Assembly (NCBI GenBank): GCA_900546395.1 | Contig: URDD01000086.1 | Span: 1 to 8,993 of the forward strand | Source: an uncultured Bacteroidales bacterium | Lineage (GTDB): Bacteria; Bacteroidota; Bacteroidia; Bacteroidales; UBA932 | DNA length: 8,993 nucleotides | Direction: 5' to 3' | Shown here: in pieces, positions 1 through 6,285 of the stretch | Numbering within the stretch: the stretch's first letter is position 1 | Layout of the letters: the number at the start of each line of letters is the position of its first letter | Made by a program: the position numbers and the translations under genes | The notes under the pieces: model-generated | What the model saw: only the letters and a program-made list of their open reading frames with translations | Told to the model about the DNA's origin: nothing | The model's database searches: none

Positions 1-546
1 TATGCCAATGCCAAGCCGGGCATTATCATGGAGGCTTTTTCCATGGCGGGAGAGTCTAATCTGGTATTCATCATCAATGAGTTGGACAAGGCGGCAAACG
101 GCAAGGGTAACGGCAATCCGGCGGATGTGCTTCTGACACTGCTTGACAATCTGGGATTCACGGACAACTATATGGAATGTACCGTTCCCACCTTTGGTGT
201 CTACCCCATCGCCACTGCCAATGACAAGGAGCAGATCAGTGCTCCGTTAATGTCCCGTTTTGCAGTGATCGACATCCCGGATTACACACCGGAGGAGAAG
301 AAGATCATTTTCTCCAGATTTGCATTGCCGAAGGTGCTGAAAAGGATTGGACTGCAGGCAGACGAATGCACACTCACCGAAGAGGGACTGGATGCGGTGG
401 TGGAGATCTATTCCAACACCAGTGGAATCCGTGACCTTGAGCAGGCGGCGGAGCATCTGGCAGCCAATGCCCTGTATCAGATCGAAGTGGACGGGGTAAA
501 GGAAGTTGTATTTGATGCAGAAAAAGTGAAGAAATTATTTCTATAA
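1..546 (+). CDS. Lon-like AAA+ ATPase, C-terminal part (5' end outside window)
   Basis: The reading frame is open from base 1, so the start and the Walker A motif lie upstream of the window. The visible 181 residues resemble the ATPase half of Lon. There is a Walker B-like strand (VFIINELDKA, residues 22-31), a Lon-type stretch NPADVLLTLLDN, a sensor-1 Asn in IATAND, an arginine-finger-like LMSRF, and a sensor-2 segment SGIRDLEQ. The protein ends about 30 residues after the helical lid. There is no room for the Lon protease domain with its Ser-Lys dyad, so this is an ATPase-only relative, perhaps a remodelling or MoxR/Lon-like chaperone. One oddity is that the Walker B Asp of Lon (LLDEIDK) is Asn here (codon at 76-78), while the catalytic Glu is kept. 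A terminator follows 8 bases after the stop. Family placement is confident; the cellular role is not known. Confidence 0.85.
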   Translation, partial: YANAKPGIIMEAFSMAGESNLVFIINELDKAANGKGNGNPADVLLTLLDNLGFTDNYMECTVPTFGVYPIATANDKEQISAPLMSRFAVIDIPDYTPEEKKIIFSRFALPKVLKRIGLQADECTLTEEGLDAVVEIYSNTSGIRDLEQAAEHLAANALYQIEVDGVKEVVFDAEKVKKLFL

Positions 547-553
547 GTAATAG

Positions 554-589
554 AAGCAGGTAGTCGCAGGATGCGGTTGCCTGCTTTTT
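554..589 (+). terminator. Rho-independent terminator after the AAA+ ATPase gene
   Basis: AAGCAGGTA (554-562) pairs with TGCCTGCTT (578-586) with one G-U pair. An inner CGCA/TGCG stem closes a GGA loop, and a run of five T follows at 585-589. It starts 8 bases after the stop codon and separates the ATPase gene from the NAD salvage genes. Confidence 0.85.
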
Positions 590-603
590 GCGCAAACTAT
601 TAT

Positions 604-716
604 ATGATGCCAGTGGCACATGTTTAGCACGGATCGAAGCGGAGCGTAGAAGTGAGAGTGCGTAGCACGGAACAATCCGCAGGCATCAAAGTCGGGGGCT
701 TTTGCCCCGGCATCAT
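604..716. repeat. Intergenic repeat-like structured element upstream of the nicotinamidase gene
   Basis: This non-coding block is framed by the inverted pair ATGATGCC (604-611) and GGCATCAT (709-716). Inside are a second copy of GGCATCA (682-688), a direct repeat TAGCACGGA (625-633 and 663-671), a GTGC-GTA-GCAC hairpin (658-668), GCGGA/TCCGC (639-643 with 676-680), and a GGGGC-TTTT-GCCCC hairpin (695-708). Nested inverted repeats of this kind suggest a dispersed intergenic repeat unit or a structured 5' leader for the downstream operon. No known riboswitch was recognised. A second copy elsewhere in the genome would decide between these readings. Confidence 0.45.
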
Positions 717-744
717 TATAGAAAAACGAGTAGAGGAGAGGGAC

Positions 745-1320
745 ATGACAAAGAAAGTATTAGTGATCACGGATGCACAGAACGAATTCATCACTGGGGC
801 GCTGGGAAACAAGGAGTGCGAGGCGGCGGTAAAGTATATCGTTGCGGCAGCAGAAAGTGGGGAATACTACAAGGTGATCTTTACAAAGGATACCCATACG
901 GCGGATTATCTGCACACCCAGGAAGGAAAGCGTCTGCCCGTTCTGCACGGACAGGAAGGCACAGAAGGATATAAGATCCATCCGGATATCGTGAAGGCGG
1001 TACAGGAGCATTATGCGCCGGAACAGATCCTTACGGTGAAAAAGCCTACTTTTGGCAGTCTGGATTTTGGAAATACGCTGAAGGCAATCTGGGAAGAGGT
1101 GACGGCAGCAGGAGAGGCAGCAGAGGGTGAATATCCCATGGAAGTGGATTTTACCGGATTCTGCACCGGAATCTGTGTGTTAAGCAATGTGGTCATGGCA
1201 AAGGCATTTGTACCGGAAGCGAGAGTGTGTGTCATTGAGAAGGCCTGTGCCTGTGTGACACCCCAGACGCACCAGACGGCCATCGCAGCTATGGGACCGA
1301 TCCAGGCGGATGTGATTTAG
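745..1320 (+). CDS. pncA: Nicotinamidase / isochorismatase-family cysteine hydrolase
   Basis: Predicted to hydrolyse nicotinamide to nicotinate and ammonia in the cytosol, the first step of deamidating NAD salvage. The 191-residue product shows the family's catalytic triad: Asp10 in VLVITDAQNEF, Lys99 or Lys100 in VKKPTFGS, and the nucleophile Cys144 in GFCTGICVLSN. The metal ligands expected of nicotinamidases are also present: Asp49 and His51 in TKDTHTADY, and His68 in LPVLHGQEGTEG. The frame opens further upstream, at 652, but ATG 745 is preferred because GAGGAGAGGG lies just before it and the upstream residues look like translated intergenic repeat. A nicotinate phosphoribosyltransferase gene follows 54 bases downstream, which supports nicotinamide as substrate over isochorismate or other amides. 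The symbol rests on this context plus the metal motif. Confidence 0.88.
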   Translation: MTKKVLVITDAQNEFITGALGNKECEAAVKYIVAAAESGEYYKVIFTKDTHTADYLHTQEGKRLPVLHGQEGTEGYKIHPDIVKAVQEHYAPEQILTVKKPTFGSLDFGNTLKAIWEEVTAAGEAAEGEYPMEVDFTGFCTGICVLSNVVMAKAFVPEARVCVIEKACACVTPQTHQTAIAAMGPIQADVI

Positions 1321-1374
1321 AGAACATATCATATTTACACAGTTGTGAATCTAAGAGAGAAAGAGGATAAAATC

Positions 1375-2589
1375 ATGCAATTACCACAGATCATCAACAG
1401 CTTACTGGAAAATGATATGTACAAGTTCTCTATGGGACAGTGTATCTACCACCAGTTCAGCGCTTATAAGACTACCTGGACCTTCAAATGCAGGAATACA
1501 GATGTATTTTTCACATCTGAAATGGTAGAAGAAATCAAGGCGCAGATCCGGGCCTATTGTGACTTACGTTTTACGGAAGAGGAACTGGCTTATCTGGAGA
1601 ACGTAAAATGGATCAAGGGTTCCTATGTGGATTTTTTACGTTTGTGGCAGCCCAGATACGAGGATTTTGAGATCGGCACGGAGGCGGACTGCGGTCTGAC
1701 CATCGAGACCAAGGGATCCTGGCTGAATACTTCTATGTATGAGATCCCGACGCTGGCTATTGTTAATGAAGTATTTTTCCGTATGAATTATGACTATGAG
1801 AAGCTGTATGCCTCCTTCCGGGAGCGTCTGGCAGACAAGCTACAGAAGCTGGTGGACGGAACGTATTGCCTTGGAAATTTCAGTGAATTTGGTCTGAGAC
1901 GCCGTCTCTCTGCAGAGGCACAGGAACTGGCAGTACAGGAGCTGGTGGGTCACAATAAGGATTATAAGGACTCCGCCTGCATTGGTACCTCCAATGTCTA
2001 TCTGGCAAAGAAATGGAACGTGACACCGGTAGGCACTATGGCCCATGAATGGATCATGTGTACCGGGCAGGGCAATCACAAGCACAATCCGGCATATTCC
2101 AACTGGTATGCCCTGGATGCCTGGGTGAAAGAGTATGGCATTTTGAACGGAATTGCTTTGACGGATACGATCACCACGGATTGTTTCCTGAAAGATTTCC
2201 AGCTGACCTATTCCACTCTGTTTTCCGGCGTGCGGCATGACAGTGGGGATCCCTTTGCCTGGGGCGAGAAGATGATCGCTCATTATGAATTCCTGGGAAT
2301 TGATCCGAAGCGCAAGACCCTGCTGTTCAGTGACGGCCTGGACTTTGCACGGGCAGATGAACTGCGTAAGGCATTCCGGGACAGGGTGACGGTGGCTTTC
2401 GGTATCGGAACCTATATTGCCAATGATACCTGCGAGGAACCGTTGAATATTGTCATGAAGACCACTGCCTGCAACGGCATGGATGTGGCAAAGATCTCCG
2501 ATACTCCCGGCAAGGAAATGTGTAAGAATGCGGATTACGTGGATTATCTCACCAGATGTATCAGATGGAGACTGGAACATGACAGATAG
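1375..2589 (+). CDS. pncB: Nicotinate phosphoribosyltransferase
   Basis: Converts nicotinate and PRPP to nicotinate mononucleotide, with ATP hydrolysis, in the Preiss-Handler route to NAD. The 404-residue length fits the bacterial PncB type of about 400. Visible motifs are the N-terminal LLENDMYKFSM (10-20), substrate-loop EFGLRRR (171-177), GTMAHEW (220-226) carrying the His that is phosphorylated in this family, GVRHDSGDP (285-293) at the PRPP site, LLFSDGLD (316-323), and the phosphate-binding FGIGTYIAND (342-351). ATG 1375 is chosen over an in-frame GTG at 1345 because AAAGAGG sits just upstream of it and the protein then begins at the normal family N-terminus. It lies 54 bases after the nicotinamidase gene with no terminator between them, so the two are probably co-transcribed. 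Confidence 0.95.
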   Translation: MQLPQIINSLLENDMYKFSMGQCIYHQFSAYKTTWTFKCRNTDVFFTSEMVEEIKAQIRAYCDLRFTEEELAYLENVKWIKGSYVDFLRLWQPRYEDFEIGTEADCGLTIETKGSWLNTSMYEIPTLAIVNEVFFRMNYDYEKLYASFRERLADKLQKLVDGTYCLGNFSEFGLRRRLSAEAQELAVQELVGHNKDYKDSACIGTSNVYLAKKWNVTPVGTMAHEWIMCTGQGNHKHNPAYSNWYALDAWVKEYGILNGIALTDTITTDCFLKDFQLTYSTLFSGVRHDSGDPFAWGEKMIAHYEFLGIDPKRKTLLFSDGLDFARADELRKAFRDRVTVAFGIGTYIANDTCEEPLNIVMKTTACNGMDVAKISDTPGKEMCKNADYVDYLTRCIRWRLEHDR

Positions 2590-2625
2590 GAAGCAGCAGA
2601 AAATCAGAAACGGCGGGAATACAGC

Positions 2626-3849
2626 ATGGATGAAAAAAACAGAATAGAAAACAGAATCGGTGTGCTGGATGGAATCCGTGCCATAGCCATCGGGATGGTA
2701 GTGTGGTTTCATTTCTGGCAGCAGACATGGCTGACACCGTATCTTCGGATTCCAACAGAGTACACAAAATATATTGGAATCACAGAGATTAACCTTGCCG
2801 GATGGGTCAGATATGGATTCGTTTTTGTGGATATGATGATCCTGCTCAGCGCATTCTGCAATTTTTATCCTTATGCAAGATCTATTGTTCTGGGAGAGGA
2901 CTGGCCGGATACGAAGAAATTTTACAGAAAGAGGGCAGCAAGAATATTGCCTTCTTACTATTTTATGCTGACGATCGATCTGTTTTTTTATATTTTACCT
3001 GGGCATAAATATCGGAATGTGGGAGCATTGTGCAAGGATATTGTGACACATGTATTTTGCGTTGCACCAAACTGGTCGGACACTTATATATCCACCTCTT
3101 TTAACGGTGTGTTGTGGACGGTACAGATGGAAGTGATCTATTATCTGCTGCTGCCGTGGATCGCAAGATTGTTCCGCAAGTGGGCCTTTGCCACTTATAG
3201 TGTGATGTTGATGATTTCCGTTACAAGTACTGCGGTAATTCTGAACTGTTTTGCGGGAAAAGAGAGAAATTATGGAAATAATATTCTGACGTTTATGGGA
3301 ATCTATGCCAATGGCATGCTTTGCTGCATCCTGTATGTCATGTGGAAGAAATATGTGACGGAAAATAAATACTCGCAGCTGGCAGGAACAGTGATCTCTG
3401 TTTTGTGTATTTTTCTGATGAACGGGATGATTCATAAATACGACGGGGATGTGAATCTGCAGGCAGTTCAGTTGCAGAGCCGGCTGGTGCAGTCGTTTCT
3501 GTTTGCATTGTTCCTTTTCAGTACGGCCTGTGCGGGAGAATATTATCAGAAACTATATTCCAACCGGGTGGCATCACTTTTTTGCAAATTTTCCTATAAT
3601 CTGTATCTCTGGCATCAGATGATCGCCGTCTGGCTGAAAGAAAAAAGAATTCCTTATTGGAGCGGGGATACGCCGCCAAATATGACAGGTGACCGTGTAT
3701 GGCAGTGGAAATATCAGATACTGATTATCGTGGTGTCTGCGGCGGTGGCGGTAGCGGTTACTCTGATTGTGGAAATTCCTGCGGCCCGATATCTGCTGAA
3801 AGACAGGGACAGCCATAAGGAAGAAGGAAAACAGCATGACAGGATATGA
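2626..3849 (+). CDS. Acyltransferase-3 family integral membrane protein (OafA/YrhL-like)
   Basis: A 407-residue polytopic membrane protein of the family that O-acylates (often O-acetylates) cell-surface sugars. The family hallmark R-x10-H is clear: Arg18 and His29 in LDGIRAIAIGMVVWFHF. It is followed by a cytoplasmic FYRKRAARILPSYY block (99-112), a WTVQMEV segment (164-170) like the LWSLSVEEQ motif of relatives, FSYNLYLWHQ with His330, and a terminal VEIPAARYL. About ten hydrophobic segments can be read. There is no C-terminal SGNH domain, so it is the stand-alone form. It begins 36 bases after the phosphoribosyltransferase gene, and its last 14 bases overlap the glycosylase gene, so it is likely within the same operon. 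The acyl acceptor cannot be told, and no functional link to NAD salvage is evident. Confidence 0.88.
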   Translation: MDEKNRIENRIGVLDGIRAIAIGMVVWFHFWQQTWLTPYLRIPTEYTKYIGITEINLAGWVRYGFVFVDMMILLSAFCNFYPYARSIVLGEDWPDTKKFYRKRAARILPSYYFMLTIDLFFYILPGHKYRNVGALCKDIVTHVFCVAPNWSDTYISTSFNGVLWTVQMEVIYYLLLPWIARLFRKWAFATYSVMLMISVTSTAVILNCFAGKERNYGNNILTFMGIYANGMLCCILYVMWKKYVTENKYSQLAGTVISVLCIFLMNGMIHKYDGDVNLQAVQLQSRLVQSFLFALFLFSTACAGEYYQKLYSNRVASLFCKFSYNLYLWHQMIAVWLKEKRIPYWSGDTPPNMTGDRVWQWKYQILIIVVSAAVAVAVTLIVEIPAARYLLKDRDSHKEEGKQHDRI

Positions 3850-4333
3850 ACATATTGAGCACACGTTTGCACCGGTGTACGATGCGGATTCGCTGGTGCT
3901 GATCCTGGGAACATTGCCCTCGGTGAAATCCCGGGAGAACCATTTTTATTACGGACATAAGCAGAATCGTTTTTGGAAAGTGATGGCAGATCTGTGCGGG
4001 GAACCGGTGCCAGAGACCATAGAGGAGAAAAAGAAAATGCTACTGGCTCATCACATTGCCGTCTGGGATGTAATCCAGAGCTGCGATATTAAGGGATCCA
4101 GCGACAGTAGCATCCGCAATGTGGAGCCGACGGATATTCGAAGGATTCTGGCGGAATCACAGATCACGCGGATCTATGCCAACGGTAACAAAGCAGGAGA
4201 GCTTTATCGAAAATATCAGCTGCCCCTGACCGGCATAGAAGCCGCGGTGCTGCCCTCCACCAGCCCGGCCAATGCGGCATGGAGGCTGGAGAGTTTGTGC
4301 GAAGTGTGGCGGGAGACGATAGTACTTTTATAA
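3836..4333 (+). CDS. DNA-deoxyinosine glycosylase (uracil-DNA glycosylase superfamily, family 6 type)
   Basis: Predicted to excise hypoxanthine (deaminated adenine) from DNA in base-excision repair, possibly also uracil. The 165 residues carry the family blocks in order: ILGTLPSVKSRENHFYYG (23-40) with the GTxPS motif, NRFWKVM (44-50), the conserved central GSSDSSIRNVEP (87-98), YANGNKA (114-120), and the C-terminal LPSTSPANA (139-147) that corresponds to the minor-groove-reading loop of UDGs. The start ATG lies inside the end of the acyltransferase gene (14-base overlap), with AAGGAA just upstream, which suggests translational coupling. It appears full length. Assignment to the hypoxanthine-type family is strong on motif pattern; exact substrate range is inference. 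Confidence 0.9.
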   Translation: MTGYEHIEHTFAPVYDADSLVLILGTLPSVKSRENHFYYGHKQNRFWKVMADLCGEPVPETIEEKKKMLLAHHIAVWDVIQSCDIKGSSDSSIRNVEPTDIRRILAESQITRIYANGNKAGELYRKYQLPLTGIEAAVLPSTSPANAAWRLESLCEVWRETIVLL

Positions 4334-4366
4334 TTTTTGAAAAAACGACAAAAAATGAAAGTACTA

Positions 4367-4395
4367 TTGACAATTCATGAGATGTTTTATATAAT
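4367..4395 (+). promoter_or_regulatory. Perfect consensus sigma-70/SigA promoter
   Basis: TTGACA (4367-4372) and TATAAT (4390-4395) are both perfect consensus and separated by exactly 17 bases. It lies 33 bases after the glycosylase stop and points at the terminator at 4449-4485, so it does not serve a protein gene on this strand. The predicted start of transcription is near 4402. Confidence 0.85.
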
Positions 4396-4403
4396 TTATG
4401 AAA

Positions 4404-4420
4404 TGATACCAAAGGTATCA
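4404..4420. promoter_or_regulatory. Palindrome at the predicted transcript start (operator or 5' hairpin)
   Basis: TGATACC-AAA-GGTATCA is a perfect 7-bp inverted repeat with a 3-base centre. It begins two bases after the predicted start of the orphan transcript. The position suits either a repressor operator or a 5'-terminal RNA hairpin. No cognate regulator is visible in the window. Confidence 0.5.
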
Positions 4421-4448
4421 AAAGCAAAAGGGGATTATCGTATAGAAG

Positions 4449-4485
4449 AGACCGCGCATCTAATAAGGATGCGCGGTCTGTTTTT
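4449..4485 (+). terminator. Strong Rho-independent terminator
   Basis: A 12-bp perfect GC-rich stem, AGACCGCGCATC (4449-4460) with GATGCGCGGTCT (4468-4479), encloses a 7-base loop and is followed by G and TTTTT (4481-4485). It would end both the upstream operon and the orphan transcript. Confidence 0.95.
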
Positions 4486-4756
4486 ATGGGAAATACATAT
4501 ATCGGTCATGTTTAGTATGTAGTCGTTTTAAGGAAGGACGACAGTAGCAGATATGTATCGTAGCATTGTCTGGTGGAGAAATGCTATAGGCGAGTGTAAA
4601 AGTTTAGAGAAAAGCTAGTAAAAATAGAATATATAGTAAAATATAATTTAGTAAAGTATGATTGACTAAAATACAAATTGACGTTCCGTGGAAGATAATT
4701 TGCAGGTAATTTTGATATTTGTTTGCAATGAATAAATCGGAATGTAAATTTTAAAT
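4486..4756. other. Non-coding AT-rich junction between chromosome and accessory segment
   Basis: No credible gene is seen on either strand. Two hairpins are visible: GTCGT/ACGAC (4522-4526 with 4538-4542) and TAGCATT/AATGCTA (4561-4567 with 4580-4586, 12-base loop). The rest is A/T-rich, including the near-palindromic AAATTTTAAATTT just downstream of the RT stop. No clear terminator for the - strand RT transcript and no obvious attachment-site repeat were found. It marks the change from about 50% GC to low GC. Confidence 0.5.
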
Positions 4757-5731
4757 TTAAGAAAATGGAATACTTGCCTCGCGGATTAAGTTATAGATAT
4801 TTTGGAATTTTGCAGGTTCACTTTGGTGTGCGGCAATCAGAAGTCCTTGCAATCGGGCCTTTGACTGAAGATTTTTTGGATTCTGACTGAAGTATTTCCA
4901 TTCGCTGATTACATTAAGACTTAATGAATTTTTGATTTTTAAGTTTCCATTAGACGATATAACGACACCAGTGATAAGCTTAGGATATTTTTTGGTATAG
5001 TATTTTACTTTGTTACGTGAAAGTCGGTATAAGTTTTTAGAGATAATTTTATATATTACTTGTTTTTGAGTATGAGAAATTATGTGTTGTGAAGAAAAGG
5101 TGGCGTCATCAACATACACGGACATAGTAATATTATTTTTATCACAAAAATTCTGTAAAGAATCAAACATTTTATGGTTCACCAAATAAGATAATATCTG
5201 ACTTGCGGGAGACCCGGAGATTAAATGGTTTGGTGTTTTAATTTTCTTTGATATTAAAAAAGCATTTACAGATTCAACGTTTTCAATGCTACATTTTGAC
5301 AAGTCTACTGTCAACAAATTAGTTAAAATATTTGCAATATCAGGAGAGGTTTTTAGTGACTCTATAAAAAAGTTGTATACAGTATTGCGTGTGATGCAAG
5401 GAAAAAAGGCACACATATCAATTTTGAAGACATATTTATTACCGCTATGTAGTTTTGCATTTCCTATATATGATTTCCCTTTTATCCCAGAAAAAATATT
5501 AGCTGGAACAATGATTTTATTTAATTCATTTTTAATATGTCGTTGAATGGTCTTTAGTTCTTCAGAAGGAACTTCAATTAAACGAGGTTTGGGATCTGTT
5601 TGTATATATGGAGAAATTTGTTTGGAAACATAAGATTGTTTTAAAAATTGCCTGTTGTGGATATGTAATAAACTCAATAAATATTTCTTTGAAGTTAGTT
5701 TATATAGGTTCGAATGAATAGGGTTAATCAT
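4757..5731 (-). CDS. Retron-type reverse transcriptase
   Basis: A 324-residue RNA-directed DNA polymerase expected to copy part of a partner non-coding RNA into single-stranded DNA. RT motifs appear in order: RT1 KPRLIEVPSEELKTIQRHI (48-66); RT2 GIKGKSYIG; RT3 YVFKIDMCAFFPCI with catalytic Asp105; RT4 ISGSPASQIL; RT5 SVYVDDATFS with Asp208 and Asp209; RT6 around LSRNKVKYY; and a C-terminal thumb. The two retron marks are visible: NAKLH (91-95) matches the NAxxH block, and LITGVV (252-257) matches the VTG block. These argue against a group II intron RT (no maturase or endonuclease domain) and against DGR RTs. GAGGGA lies 7 bases before the ATG. The gene follows a small membrane-protein gene by 33 bases. 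It is AT-rich (about 30-37% in samples). The catalytic residues are intact, so it should be active. Confidence 0.9.
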   Translation of the reverse strand: MINPIHSNLYKLTSKKYLLSLLHIHNRQFLKQSYVSKQISPYIQTDPKPRLIEVPSEELKTIQRHIKNELNKIIVPANIFSGIKGKSYIGNAKLHSGNKYVFKIDMCAFFPCITRNTVYNFFIESLKTSPDIANILTNLLTVDLSKCSIENVESVNAFLISKKIKTPNHLISGSPASQILSYLVNHKMFDSLQNFCDKNNITMSVYVDDATFSSQHIISHTQKQVIYKIISKNLYRLSRNKVKYYTKKYPKLITGVVISSNGNLKIKNSLSLNVISEWKYFSQNPKNLQSKARLQGLLIAAHQSEPAKFQNIYNLIREASIPFS

Positions 5732-5764
5732 AAAATTCCCTCATTTCAAATTAAATGCTGGTGT

Positions 5765-5956
5765 TTAGCAATCGCGTACTATGCTGATAAATAAACGAAT
5801 AAATTCAGCACGAGTAGTAGGATCACAAATAGACATAACCAGTGTAAGATAAATAATAGCGATAATGATGCAGATTAAAGATTTGCCATCAAGTTTAATG
5901 TTACTAAGTATGTTGACATTTATAGTAACATTAGGTTTATCCGCTTTCTTTTTCAT
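5765..5956 (-). CDS. Small single-pass membrane protein in the retron-like cassette
   Basis: A 63-residue protein of unknown family. It has a basic, soluble N-terminus (MKKKADKPNV) and a polar stretch to about residue 26. One hydrophobic helix runs about 27-43 (SLICIIIAIIYLTLVMSI), and a short C-terminal segment about 48-60 (TTRAEFIRLFISIV) could form an amphipathic helix. No signal-peptidase site is evident. ATG 5956 is chosen because a textbook Shine-Dalgarno sits upstream. An in-frame GTG at 5965 lies inside that site and is rejected. It lies between the leader RNA and the RT gene on the same strand, so it is probably co-expressed with both. By analogy with retrons whose toxic effector is a membrane protein, it may be the effector, but this is inference; it could also be an unrelated small membrane protein. 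Confidence 0.75.
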   Translation of the reverse strand: MKKKADKPNVTINVNILSNIKLDGKSLICIIIAIIYLTLVMSICDPTTRAEFIRLFISIVRDC

Positions 5957-5960
5957 AGAG

Positions 5961-5972
5961 ATCACCTCCTTG
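5961..5972 (-). promoter_or_regulatory. Near-perfect Shine-Dalgarno that fixes the start of the small membrane protein
   Basis: On the - strand the sequence reads ACAAGGAGGTGATC, an extended match to the 3' end of 16S rRNA, with AGGAGG ending 8 bases before ATG 5956. It predicts strong translation of the small protein and rules out the GTG at 5965 as start. Confidence 0.85.
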
Positions 5973-6011
5973 TTATTATTGGCTCCATATAGGAGTCTCC
6001 CTAATCCTCAA

Positions 6012-6030
6012 ATAACAAAGAGATTGTTAT
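6012..6030 (-). other. Hairpin in the distal leader
   Basis: ATAACAA (6012-6018) and TTGTTAT (6024-6030) form a perfect 7-bp stem with a 5-base loop. It lies about 40 bases upstream of the Shine-Dalgarno of the small membrane-protein gene and is not followed by a T run, so it is not a terminator. Confidence 0.55.
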
Positions 6031-6122
6031 AGCGTATATCTATTGTTCTCACACCAGCATATTTCTTCTCCCTATGAGCACTTATATACGTTTATGATGC
6101 GAAAAAAGTAAGTATAGCACCA

Positions 6123-6203
6123 CCTAAGCCCCCTCTCCGGGAACTGCGGTACAGACTTGGTACTCTTAGGGGATATGGGCGGCATAGACTGTGAGATGCA
6201 GTC
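6123..6203 (-). other. GC-rich structured block of the leader
   Basis: Bases 6121-6210 are 58% G+C (52 of 90 by hand count), while flanking samples are about 30-33%. The - strand can form CCTAAG/CTTAGG (closing 6123-6170), GTAC/GTAC (6149-6152 with 6160-6163), a CCC/GGG hairpin, and GACTG/CAGTC (6187-6191 with 6199-6203). GCGGTACAGACT (6146-6157) and GCGGCATAGACT (6179-6190) are 10/12 identical and 33 bases apart. A GC island in AT-rich non-coding DNA is typical of a folded RNA. Confidence 0.5.
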
Positions 6204-6216
6204 GCGTCCTTAAAAA

Positions 6217-6285
6217 TACATATTGAGTAGTCAATATGTACCATTCGTCTTAGACGAACCAAATGGGAGTAAATCTGCTATTTAC
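6217..6285 (-). other. Three consecutive hairpins at the 5' end of the leader
   Basis: Three perfect inverted repeats stand in series. GTAAAT/ATTTAC has a 5-base loop (6269-6285). TTCGTCT-T-AGACGAA (6244-6258) is flanked by a CCAT/ATGG pair. TACATATTGA/TCAATATGTA has a 4-base loop (6217-6240). On the - strand the last is followed by TTTTT (6212-6216), so it could also act as a weak attenuator. Such a row of short stems resembles the msr part of retron RNAs. Confidence 0.6.

Larger units (their letters stand above)
4402..4485 (+). ncRNA. Candidate orphan small RNA of about 85 nt
   Basis: The boundaries are inferred from the consensus promoter at 4367-4395 and the strong terminator ending at 4485. 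The predicted RNA has a 5' hairpin (4404-4420), a single-stranded purine-rich middle (AAAGCAAAAGGGG at 4421-4433, which could mimic or mask a Shine-Dalgarno), and the terminator stem. No start codon follows the purine run closely. The 61-codon ORF that crosses this stretch runs through both promoter and terminator and is not credible. The role is unknown; candidates are a trans-acting sRNA or an antisense regulator. Confidence 0.55.
5755..6060 (-). repeat. 10-base inverted repeat flanking the small membrane-protein gene
   Basis: ATGCTGGTGT at 5755-5764 (+ strand) has its exact inverse complement ACACCAGCAT at 6051-6060. On the - strand transcript the first arm lies in the leader and the second directly follows the small gene's stop codon, 24 bases before the RT start. 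The two could pair and enclose the small gene. Retron RNAs have such a1/a2 terminal pairs of similar length, and a translation-control pairing is an alternative. By rough count an exact 10-base match between these two short non-coding stretches is expected by chance only about once in a hundred cases. Confidence 0.5.

Noticed and set aside
652..744. Upstream in-frame extension of the nicotinamidase to 652
   Set aside because: It translates the intergenic repeat-like block, and a good ribosome site lies just before ATG 745, which gives the normal family N-terminus.
1840..2712. A 290-codon open frame on the - strand opposite the phosphoribosyltransferase gene
   Set aside because: It is antisense to a gene with every family motif intact, its product is rich in His/Cys/Ile without recognisable domains, and it has no promoter or ribosome site of note.
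4337..4522. A 61-codon ORF on the + strand after the glycosylase gene
   Set aside because: It runs through a consensus promoter and a 12-bp terminator hairpin and has no ribosome site.
4757..5731. The RT as part of a group II intron or a diversity-generating retroelement
   Set aside because: No maturase or endonuclease domain, no recognisable intron domain V/VI, and no template/variable repeat pair was seen; the NAxxH and ITG blocks point to retrons.
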